This document shows, one piece after another, positions 57,579-64,000 of a stretch of 64,000 bases of DNA; the stretch's first letter is position 1; each line of letters opens with the position of its first letter. Source of the DNA: Alphaproteobacteria bacterium (GTDB taxonomy: Bacteria > Myxococcota_A > UBA796 > GCA-2862545); the NCBI GenBank assembly GCA_020632885.1, contig JACKEQ010000005.1, positions 186,001 through 250,000 of the forward strand. Reading direction: 5' to 3'. Both the position numbers and the translations under genes were made by a program. The notes beneath the pieces are model-generated. The model was not told where the DNA came from and did not search any database. It saw only the letters and a list, made by a program, of their open reading frames with translations.

Positions 57579-59008
57579 CGACCCGGGCCTGGTCGCGGAT
57601 CCGCAGCGGGTCTCCAGCAGCCGTCATCGGCGTGCTGCCGGAGAGCCCGCCGGGCCGTGACCGGGTGGAGGCGCGGCTCGACCGGGGACCCGATGGTCTG
57701 GCTCCTCTCGCTCGCGCGATCCTGGCGTCCCACCCCGACCCCCTGGCCCCGCTCTCCACACCCCTGGCCGAGCGCCTGCTCTTCGGCCAGGAGCGCGCGG
57801 CCGGCCTGCGTGTGCCCAACGCCGACATCGTGCTCCTGGAGGCCCAGGGCGCCACGCCCGCGCTCGTGGACCACGTGCGGGCCTGGCTGTCCACACCCCT
57901 CCTCGTCGTCGCGAGCGAGCCCTGTGCCCTCACGGACATCGTGCGCCGCGAGCAGGGCGAGGACGCCGTGGATACCACGTCCGCGCCAGCCTCCCCGGAC
58001 CTCGGCGTGGACGACCTCGAGCTCGCCCTGCTCGCCCTGCGCCACGGCCGCCTCCACGCCGCCGGGGTGGCCTGCGAGCTCGGCATGACGGAGACCCGCG
58101 CGTGGGCCCGCCTGGAGGTCGCACGACGCAGCCTGCCCGTGCGTGTCGAGGGCTCGGCGTACCTGTTCGACCCGTCCTGGCTGGACGGGCTCGCCACCCG
58201 GCTGGCCCCATGCGCGCTGGACGCGTTCGGGCGCTCGGGCGAGGCACCTCCCCCCCTGACCGCCCGCGAGGCCATGGCGCTCGGTCTCTGGGAGCTCGCC
58301 CTCGAGCGGGCCACATCGCCCACGGAGCGAGCGGCGGCGCTCTGGCAGCTCGGGCGCGACGACGCCCTCCCCGACGACGTCCCGCCCACCGTGGCCACCC
58401 ACGTCCTCTGGGAGCGCGGAGACGCCGACGGCCTGCTCGCCCTCCCCCTGGTCGGGAGCGAGCGGGAGGCCGTGCATGCCCTCGTCGAGGCGCGGTGGGG
58501 CACGGGCGTCCCGCACACCGACGTGCCAGAGGCCCTCGCCTGCCTGCCGCTCCTCCGCCGGGAGCTCGCGGGTCCGACGTCCATGGCGGCTGCCCTCCAG
58601 CTGCGCGAGGGGGCGTCCACTCCCGGACGACGCGGACGCCTAGCCGAGGTGCTCGGCAGGCTGGCCCACCGCGCGGGCGACGACGACGAGGCGGCGGCGT
58701 GGTTCGGCGCTTCCCTGCCGGACCTGCACGCCGAGGGTGAGGGATGTGTGCTCGCGCGGGCGATCGCGGGGCTCGTGCACACGGCACCGGCCGCGGTCGG
58801 CCCGGACCTCCTCGGCTGGCTGGAGGCGGCCATGCAGGCCAACGTGCACGACGCGCGTGGGCTCTCCTGGTGCCGCGCGGCCCTGGAGGGCTTCATGGAG
58901 GCCGCGGACGCGACGGACACGGCGCTCTCGACGCCCGTTCGTAGGCTCGAGCTCCAGCTGGCGAGCCTCCAGCGTGCGCACCCGTCCGTGCGCCCCGAGG
59001 TGCTCTGA
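57575..59008 (+). CDS. Unknown regulator-like protein, 477 aa
   Basis: A soluble 477-aa protein whose GTG start overlaps the OmpA stop (GTGA), so it is co-translated with it. About residues 150-205 have a winged-helix-like section (ELALLALRHGRLHAAGVACELGMTETRAWARLEVARRSL), reminiscent of DNA-binding domains. The rest is mainly helical and could be TPR-like (AAAWFGASLPDL, HTAPAAVGPDLLGWLEAAM). No known family, no membrane segment. A signalling or regulatory role tied to the envelope protein is only inferred. Confidence 0.6.
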   Translation: MTTRAWSRIRSGSPAAVIGVLPESPPGRDRVEARLDRGPDGLAPLARAILASHPDPLAPLSTPLAERLLFGQERAAGLRVPNADIVLLEAQGATPALVDHVRAWLSTPLLVVASEPCALTDIVRREQGEDAVDTTSAPASPDLGVDDLELALLALRHGRLHAAGVACELGMTETRAWARLEVARRSLPVRVEGSAYLFDPSWLDGLATRLAPCALDAFGRSGEAPPPLTAREAMALGLWELALERATSPTERAAALWQLGRDDALPDDVPPTVATHVLWERGDADGLLALPLVGSEREAVHALVEARWGTGVPHTDVPEALACLPLLRRELAGPTSMAAALQLREGASTPGRRGRLAEVLGRLAHRAGDDDEAAAWFGASLPDLHAEGEGCVLARAIAGLVHTAPAAVGPDLLGWLEAAMQANVHDARGLSWCRAALEGFMEAADATDTALSTPVRRLELQLASLQRAHPSVRPEVL

Positions 59009-59016
59009 GCGCCAGG

Positions 59017-59030
59017 ATCGGGATCCCGAT
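59017..59030. repeat. Perfect 14-bp palindrome
   Basis: ATCGGGATCCCGAT is its own reverse complement and begins nine bases after the stop of the 477-aa gene, at the left end of the 269-bp intergenic region before the M4 protease. It may be an operator or a terminator-type element. Confidence 0.5.
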
Positions 59031-59184
59031 GTCCCACATGGGATCCGGGCCTGCGACATTTCTGCCGCGGGTCGGGGTCGCCCGGAGCAGCACCGAGGTC
59101 GATCGATCGCGACTACAGGGGAATCCTTGCTCTCCGGCCGTCGGCGCCATACCCTGGCACAGCTCCTGCACAGGGGGCCGACGC

Positions 59185-59211
59185 GCGGTTCTGTTCTTTT
59201 TCCCGAACCGC
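59185..59211. promoter_or_regulatory. Inverted repeat with T-rich spacer before M4 protease gene
   Basis: GCGGTTC (59185-59191) and GAACCGC (59205-59211) are perfect 7-base arms around a 13-base pyrimidine-rich spacer (TGTTCTTTTTCCC), about 67 bases before the ATG. It could be a regulator-binding site or a terminator stem for the preceding gene. Confidence 0.45.
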
Positions 59212-59277
59212 CCCTCATCTTCTCTATGCGCGCCGGGGTCCCCTACCGTCTGACGGACCCCTTCCAGGAGAGAGTCG

Positions 59278-61560
59278 ATGCCTCGTACGTCTTTCGCCGT
59301 CCTCGCGGCGCTGCTCACCGCCTGTGGTGGTCTGAACGAGTCCCCCACCCAGGAGCAGCCCGTCTTCAACGAGAACCTCTTCCCGTCCGGCAGCGCCGCG
59401 GAGGAGGCCGTTGCCGAGGAGATCGCGTACGACCACCTCGAGAACGAGAATCGCCTCGAGGGCGTCGGTGAGCTCTGGACCCAGAAGGTCGTCATCGACG
59501 AGCTCTCCACGGCCCACGTGAAGATCACGCAGTCCATCAACGGCATCCCAGTGTTCGGCGGCGAGACCATCGTGCACATCAAGTCGAATGGCACGGTGAG
59601 CACGATCAGCGACGACCTCATCCGGAACATCCAGGTGGACGAGTCCCTCGCGGCCTACAGCGCCGACGAGGCCCTCGAGGCCGCGGCCGACCTCACCGGC
59701 GGCTGGGACAGCGTCACGAACCTCCCGGCCCCCAAGCTCGTCGTGCTCCGCCACAACGGCGAGGACTACCTCGCCTGGGTCATCCAGTTCGAGAAGCTCG
59801 ACGGCACCGACCGCACGGCCATGCCGAAGATCTTCATGGACGCGAAGACCAACCAGCCGATCTTCCAGTACGACAACCTCCAGAGCATCGACGGAAACGC
59901 CAACTCCACGTACAACGGGAACATCACCTTCCCGGTCACGCAGAGCGGCAGCTCGTACGTCCTCCGTGGCGACGGTGTGGGCACCTACACGTTCAACAAC
60001 GCGGAGCCCTGGTGGAGCAGCATCAACGCCAGCCACCTCCAGAACGTCACGTCGTCGTCCACCACCTTCTCCGGTGACATGACGGCTGTGGACGCCCACT
60101 ACGGCGCCCACCAGACCATCCGCTTCCTCGACGAGGTGCACGACCGCAACGGCGTGAACGGCTCGGGCGGCCCCCGCCTCAAGGACAGCGTGATCACGAG
60201 CGGTGTCCACTACGGCAACAACTACAACAACGCCTTCTGGAACGGGTCGGCGATGGTGTACGGCGACGGCGACGGCAGCACCTTCAACCCCCTCACGTCT
60301 CTGGACATCGCCGCCCACGAGATGGGCCACGGCGTCACCGAGTTCACCGCCGGTCTCGTGTACAGCAACGAGTCGGGCGCCCTCAACGAGGCCTTCTCCG
60401 ACATCATGGGCGCGCGCGTCGAGGCGTGGACCAACGGCTACGGCCCGGACGTCTGGAAGATGGGCGAGGACTGCTACACGCCCTGGAACGGCACCAACGA
60501 CGCCCTCCGCTACATGAACAACCCCACGCTCGATGGCTCCAGCCGCGACCACTACTCCACGCGCTACACCGGCAGCGCCGACAACGGTGGTGTGCACTGG
60601 AACAGCGGCATCGCCAACCTGGCCTTCTACCTGGCCGTCGAGGGCGGCAGCCACCCCAAGCCCAGCAAGTCGGTCACCACGGTCGACGGCATGGGCATGG
60701 TCAAGGCGGGTGAGGTCTTCTACCGCGCCCTGTCGCTCTACATGACCTCCAGCACGAACTTCGCCGGCGCCCGCGCCGCCACGCTCCACGCCGCCTCCGA
60801 CCTCTACGGTCAGGGCAGCGCCGAGTACGCGGCCATCGGCAACGCCTGGGCCGAGGTCGGTGTCGGCAGCCCCATCGCCGCCCCGGGCGGCCCGGTGGAT
60901 CCGCCGAACCCCCCGAACCCGCCCGAGCCCCCCGCTCCGTCGGGTGACGGCAACGCCACCAACGTCACCGCCGCCCAGGGCGAGTGGGCCCGGTACTCGG
61001 TCGAGGTGCCCGCTGGCGCCACCGAGATCAAGGTGCAGATCCAGGACGGCACCGGCGACGCGGACCTCTACGTCCGCGCCGGCTCCGCTCCCGACCAGCA
61101 GGCGTACGACTGCCGCCCCTACAAGTCGGGCAACGTCGAGGAGTGCGTGATCGCCAACCCCGCGGCCGGCACGTTCCACATCGGTATCCGCGCCTACTCG
61201 GCCTTCTCCGGTGTCAGCCTCTCCACCACGATCCTCGGCGGCGCTCCGCCCCCCGAGGAGCCCGACTTCCTCGAGGCCAGCAACCTCACCGGCGCCCGCA
61301 ACACCGAGCAGCAGTTCTCCGTGGACGTGCCGGCCGGCGCGACCAACCTCGAGTTCCGCATCACGGGCGGAACGGGCGACGCCGACCTCTACGTGCGCCA
61401 GGGCTCCGCGCCCACCACCACGTCCTACGACTGCCGCCCCTACAAGTCGGGCAACGAGGAGACCTGCACCATCGCGGCTCCCGTCACGGGCACGTACCAC
61501 GTGATGCTCCGCGCCTACTCCGACTTCAGCGGTGTGAACCTCACGGGCACCTGGGACTGA
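59278..61560 (+). CDS. M4-family (thermolysin-type) metalloprotease lipoprotein with two PPC domains
   Basis: A 760-aa exported protease. The signal MPRTSFAVLAALLTAC has a lipobox (LTAC). FTP/PepSY propeptide follows (about 60-200). The catalytic HEMGHGVTEFTAGLVYSNES (His346 and Glu347 region), GALNEAFSDIMG (zinc Glu) and NGGVHWNSGIANLAFYLA (catalytic His) are canonical. A Pro-rich linker (PPNPPNPPEPP) leads to two prepeptidase C-terminal domains (about 560-645 and 667-755), both with DADLYVRxGSAP and YDCRPYKSGN. Broad secreted or surface endopeptidase activity is expected. GGAGAG is seven bases before the ATG. It lies in an intergenic region with two dyads. A strong hairpin follows its stop. 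Confidence 0.95.
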   Translation: MPRTSFAVLAALLTACGGLNESPTQEQPVFNENLFPSGSAAEEAVAEEIAYDHLENENRLEGVGELWTQKVVIDELSTAHVKITQSINGIPVFGGETIVHIKSNGTVSTISDDLIRNIQVDESLAAYSADEALEAAADLTGGWDSVTNLPAPKLVVLRHNGEDYLAWVIQFEKLDGTDRTAMPKIFMDAKTNQPIFQYDNLQSIDGNANSTYNGNITFPVTQSGSSYVLRGDGVGTYTFNNAEPWWSSINASHLQNVTSSSTTFSGDMTAVDAHYGAHQTIRFLDEVHDRNGVNGSGGPRLKDSVITSGVHYGNNYNNAFWNGSAMVYGDGDGSTFNPLTSLDIAAHEMGHGVTEFTAGLVYSNESGALNEAFSDIMGARVEAWTNGYGPDVWKMGEDCYTPWNGTNDALRYMNNPTLDGSSRDHYSTRYTGSADNGGVHWNSGIANLAFYLAVEGGSHPKPSKSVTTVDGMGMVKAGEVFYRALSLYMTSSTNFAGARAATLHAASDLYGQGSAEYAAIGNAWAEVGVGSPIAAPGGPVDPPNPPNPPEPPAPSGDGNATNVTAAQGEWARYSVEVPAGATEIKVQIQDGTGDADLYVRAGSAPDQQAYDCRPYKSGNVEECVIANPAAGTFHIGIRAYSAFSGVSLSTTILGGAPPPEEPDFLEASNLTGARNTEQQFSVDVPAGATNLEFRITGGTGDADLYVRQGSAPTTTSYDCRPYKSGNEETCTIAAPVTGTYHVMLRAYSDFSGVNLTGTWD

Positions 61561-61578
61561 CGGTCCCCCGCTCCACCC

Positions 61579-61602
61579 CGAGCCCGGCCCCGGCCGGGCT
61601 CG
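61579..61602 (+). terminator. Strong hairpin after the M4 protease gene
   Basis: CGAGCCCGGCC-CC-GGCCGGGCTCG, an 11-bp perfect palindromic stem (fewer pairs if a loop is allowed), 19 bases after the stop. The following bases (TCTGCTC) are only weakly T-rich, so termination efficiency is uncertain. folP begins 17 bases later. Confidence 0.5.
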
Positions 61603-61618
61603 TCTGCTCAGGGCTCGC

Positions 61619-62467
61619 GTGCCTGTCCGTATCCTCGGCATCCTGAACCTCTCGCCGGACTCCTTCTCGGACGGTGGGCGGTTCAGCGCGCCCGACGTCG
61701 CCGTGGCCCACGGTCGATCCCTCGTGGAGGACGGCGCGTGGGCCGTGGACATCGGGGCCGTGAGCAGCAACCCCGACTCCGCCGGGCTCCCTGAGGAAGC
61801 CGAGCTCGAGCGTCTGCGGGCCGTGCTGGACGGCCTCGGGGGCGTTCGGGTCAGCGTGGACACGTTCGCCCCGGGGGTCCAGCGGGCCCTGGCTGCGGAG
61901 GTCGACGTCCTGAACGACATCCGCGGCTTCCCGGACCCCTCCGTCTGGCCCGTCCTCGCCGACGCCGACTGCACGCTCGTCGTGATGCACGCCCTCCAGG
62001 AGGGCCCCGCAGACCGCCGCGACAGCGACCCCGACACCGTGGTCGACCGCGTGATGCGGTTCTTCGACGCGCGCCTCGAGGCCCTCGTCGGCGCCGGCAT
62101 CGCGGAGGACCGCGTGGTGCTCGACCCCGGCATGGGCTTCTTCCTGGGCTCCCGTCCCGAGGCCAGCCTGGCCGTCCTGCGCGCCGTGCCCGCGCTCTGC
62201 ACCCGCTACGGGCGGCCCGTGCTCATCTCCGTCTCCCGGAAGAGCTTCCTGGGTGCGCTGATCGGCGGGCGTCCTCCGCTGGAGCGGGGGCCCGCGACCC
62301 TGGCCGCCGAGCTCTTCGCGGTTGACGCCGGAGCGACGTGGATCCGCACCCACGACGTCCGCGCGCTCACGGACGCCCTGGCGGTGCGCGAGGCCCTCTA
62401 CGGGCACACCATGCCACCGGATGGTCGGCGGGTCGAACCTACCCCTCCGACGTCTACGGCTCCGTAG
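61619..62467 (+). CDS. folP: Dihydropteroate synthase
   Basis: A 282-aa TIM-barrel enzyme joining pABA to dihydropterin pyrophosphate in folate synthesis. ILGILNLSPDSFSDGGRF is the N-terminal signature, VDIGAVSSNPDSAGLPEEAE the second, then RVSVDTFAPGVQRALAAE, LNDIRGFPDPSVWPVL, VVMHALQEGPADR, VVLDPGMGFFLG, ISVSRKSFLGALIG (sulfa-site SRK) and ATWIRTHDVRALTDAL. The usual 'GGESTRPG' is replaced by GAVSSNPDS, an unusual variant. The GTG start has AGGG upstream. Its last 70 bp overlap the convergent regulator gene. Confidence 0.9.
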   Translation: MPVRILGILNLSPDSFSDGGRFSAPDVAVAHGRSLVEDGAWAVDIGAVSSNPDSAGLPEEAELERLRAVLDGLGGVRVSVDTFAPGVQRALAAEVDVLNDIRGFPDPSVWPVLADADCTLVVMHALQEGPADRRDSDPDTVVDRVMRFFDARLEALVGAGIAEDRVVLDPGMGFFLGSRPEASLAVLRAVPALCTRYGRPVLISVSRKSFLGALIGGRPPLERGPATLAAELFAVDAGATWIRTHDVRALTDALAVREALYGHTMPPDGRRVEPTPPTSTAP

Positions 62468-63270
62468 CACGTGTGAATCGAGACGGTCTCGAGCCAGCGC
62501 GCCAGGCCGCTCCACCGGTGGGCCAGGGCGAGGGCGACGGAGCGCACGCCCACGCCAGGCGGCCCGACCAGGGCGACAGGACCGACGTCGACGCGGGCTG
62601 CGAGGGCGTCCAGGAGCCCCCCGCGACCGACGAGGCCGCCGGGAGGCAGGGGCGGCAGGGCCCCCGCGTCCACCACGAGCCGGTAGCCGCGTCCGTAGCT
62701 CGAGAGCAGGAAGCGGGGCTCGGCGGGCTCGGGCTCGAGCTTCCGTCGCAGGCGCATCACCGCCATGTCGACGGCCCGGTACGACAGGGCGGCCGCGTGA
62801 CCCCAGACCTGCAGGAGGAGCTCGTCGCGGCCCACACCCCGGCCCGCTCGGGCGGCCAGGTAGGCGAGCAGGTCGACCTCGAGCTGCGACAGCCGACGCT
62901 CGCCACCCCCCTGCAGCACGACCCTCCGGCGCACGAGGTCGACGCTGGTGCCGCCCAGCACGAGCGTCCCCGAGGCCCCGGTCGCCGCGAGGGCATCCAG
63001 GGCGGCCCGGAGCTCGGCGGGCTCGCGGAGCACCACCAGGGGCTCCAGCTCGAAACGTCGGTCCGGGAGCGCGCCCTCGGGCACGAACATCAGGGCGGGG
63101 GTGCGCACCCCACCGAGACGCCAGCCACGCAGGAGCCCCACACCAGAGGCCGCGAGGGCCAGGAGGTCCGCCGAGGCCGGAGGCGCGGGGTCGTCGTGGG
63201 CCCGGACGACGAGCCCGAGCCCCTCGAGGGCCTCCAGGAGACCCGACCCCATGTCCGCGACGGTCCGCAT
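62398..63270 (-). CDS. OmpR-type winged-helix protein with truncated P-loop domain
   Basis: 290 aa. The N-terminal ~95 residues form a degenerate receiver-like alpha/beta region. The winged-helix effector (about 105-200) has RRLSQLEVDLLAYLAARAGR, GRDELLLQVWGHAAALSYRAVDMAVMRLRRKL and FLLSSYGRGYRLVV. Then LVGRGGLLDALAARVDVGPV and ALVGPPGVGVRSVALALA begin an ATPase domain whose Walker A lacks the Lys (GVGVRS), and the protein ends about 40 residues later, where a normal family member would continue for several hundred. It therefore looks like a truncated remnant of a wHTH-ATPase regulator. No Shine-Dalgarno; start uncertain. It overlaps folP convergently. Confidence 0.7.
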   Translation of the reverse strand: MRTVADMGSGLLEALEGLGLVVRAHDDPAPPASADLLALAASGVGLLRGWRLGGVRTPALMFVPEGALPDRRFELEPLVVLREPAELRAALDALAATGASGTLVLGGTSVDLVRRRVVLQGGGERRLSQLEVDLLAYLAARAGRGVGRDELLLQVWGHAAALSYRAVDMAVMRLRRKLEPEPAEPRFLLSSYGRGYRLVVDAGALPPLPPGGLVGRGGLLDALAARVDVGPVALVGPPGVGVRSVALALAHRWSGLARWLETVSIHTCYGAVDVGGVGSTRRPSGGMVCP

Positions 63271-63357
63271 TCCCCGAGAAGACCACACATCGTCACGGAT
63301 GTCCGGTGACCCCCGGGCCCCCGGGTACGCCTGAGGTGCCACAAGGAGAGGCCCCCA

Positions 63358-63939
63358 ATGACACCTCGCATCCTCGCAGCCGCGCTCGTCGCGCTCGTCC
63401 CCACCGCCGCCCTCGCCGATTGCGTCCATGGCCCGGACCCCGACACGTGCGACGCCGTGGATCGGGCGGTGACCTACGTGAACGGGCTCCGGCCCGGCAC
63501 CCTCGACGAGCTCGCGTCCAACGTCCGGCTCCGCCCGACCTCGATCTACGACCAGCTCGCCGAGCTCCGCGCGAGCGCGGCCGACTGTACGTCCGGCGCA
63601 TCGAACGTCGACATCGACTGGGTCATGGGCGGCACGTACACCCTCACGACCCTCGAGGGCGAGAGCGACATCGGGCCGTTCGCGGGGACCGTGAACCGCC
63701 GGAGCCACCAGTTCTTCGGCCAGGTCGGCTCGGGCTTCGACTTCGTCGGGCTGATCTCCTCACAGTACCGCGGCGATGGCCGGGTGTTCGGTGACCTGAA
63801 CGCGACCGACTGGGTCGCCGGGCACTGGATCCGCGTCTCCGGGGGCACGGGCGTGTACGTCGTGCTCTCCGGCAGCTGCGACGTCCCGCTCCCCGACCCG
63901 TTCGAGCCCTGGTACGGCGCGCCCCTGCAGTGGTTCTGA
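63358..63939 (+). CDS. Secreted protein of unknown function, 193 aa
   Basis: A 193-aa exported protein. The signal MTPRILAAALVALVPTAALA (then DC) is of normal length and has a basic residue. Four cysteines: two near residues 22-31 (ADCVHGPDPDTCDA), one at ADCTSGAS, and one in SGSCDVPLPD; likely disulfides. The C-terminal half is beta-rich (DIDWVMGGTYTLTTLEGESD, RSHQFFGQVGSGFDF). No family recognised. AAGGAGAGG lies eight bases before the ATG. Confidence 0.7.
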   Translation: MTPRILAAALVALVPTAALADCVHGPDPDTCDAVDRAVTYVNGLRPGTLDELASNVRLRPTSIYDQLAELRASAADCTSGASNVDIDWVMGGTYTLTTLEGESDIGPFAGTVNRRSHQFFGQVGSGFDFVGLISSQYRGDGRVFGDLNATDWVAGHWIRVSGGTGVYVVLSGSCDVPLPDPFEPWYGAPLQWF

Positions 63940-63956
63940 CGTCGCGCTGAGCGCCG

Positions 63957-64000
63957 TCAGGCCCGCCGGCGCCGCAGGAGGACGACGGCGAGCGCGAACG
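63957..64000 (-). CDS. C-terminal end of a MYXO-CTERM-type anchored protein (partial)
   Basis: The last 13 codons of a minus-strand gene that runs off the right edge read FALAVVLLRRRRA then stop: a hydrophobic segment followed by four arginines. This is the end pattern of MYXO-CTERM or similar C-terminal sorting tails, as in the metalloprotease at 32.6-35.6 kb. The Cys-containing part lies outside the window. Confidence 0.55.
   Translation of the reverse strand, partial: FALAVVLLRRRRA

Overview
The window is high-GC bacterial chromosome with dense, mostly single-exon-like gene packing (about 52 protein genes, no rRNA, tRNA, IS element or CRISPR array seen). A Myxococcota-type (deltaproteobacterial) organism is the best guess. 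One secreted protease ends in a Cys-Gly-Cys / hydrophobic / Arg-rich MYXO-CTERM sorting tail, and the last bases of the window encode a similar tail. There are two very large Ser/Thr kinase-ATPase-TPR proteins, an OmpA protein with thrombospondin type-3 calcium repeats, many secreted zinc metallopeptidases and abundant lipoproteins. Lgt, an OmpA envelope protein and KdsA (LPS Kdo synthesis) indicate a Gram-negative envelope.

Layout. 0-2 kb: a pair of M16 peptidases (minus). 2-5 kb: a tightly overlapping PDZ / VanW / glycan-binding lipoprotein operon. 5-8 kb: a GT-C-like membrane protein and an unknown HExxH protein. 8-11 kb: small secreted protein, Imm17-like membrane protein, PhoX-type lipoprotein. 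10.8-13.4 kb: selB, VOC protein, ferredoxin. 13.4-15.8 kb: gpsA, ATP-grasp ligase, pentapeptide-repeat protein. 15.9-17.6 kb: ECF sigma factor and anti-sigma with a recognisable autoregulatory promoter. 17.6-21.3 kb: PhyH oxygenase, RadC, ankyrin protein, HAD phosphatase, Lgt. 21.3-27 kb (minus): DDAH-type amidinohydrolase, kinase-ATPase-TPR protein, secreted metalloprotease. 27.2-35.6 kb: UbiD diverging from a second kinase-ATPase-TPR protein, terminator, MYXO-CTERM metalloprotease. 35.5-40.5 kb (minus): ftsH/RDD, two paralogous lipoproteins behind a PGM1-type peptide ligase. 40.5-49 kb: kdsA, several unknown proteins, GrpB, two DUF2505 proteins flanking an M1 aminopeptidase. 49.1-50.9 kb: promoter, hairpin, 25-aa ORF, structured leader, MATE pump. 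51-64 kb: transglutaminase-like/TPR protein, YqeY, thrB, OmpA-TonB fusion, M4 protease, folP, a truncated regulator and a secreted protein.

How it works together. Most recognisable functions concern the envelope and secreted proteolysis (M16, M1, M4, M36-like, FtsH, PhoX, Lgt, KdsA) plus signalling (ECF sigma, kinases). Three expression-level themes recur. First, many exported proteins have very short signal peptides with no basic residue. Second, several genes have a -10-like hexamer 6-8 nt before the start and no Shine-Dalgarno, which suggests leaderless mRNAs. Third, genes are extremely compact, with NTGA overlaps (including two with apparent CTG starts) and tail-to-tail overlaps.

Data quality. 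Five genes carry six single-base frameshifts, four of them G5/C5 runs read as four. These look like consensus errors rather than gene decay, and the affected genes are annotated across the shift. All functional calls rest on reading motifs by eye; no database search was possible.
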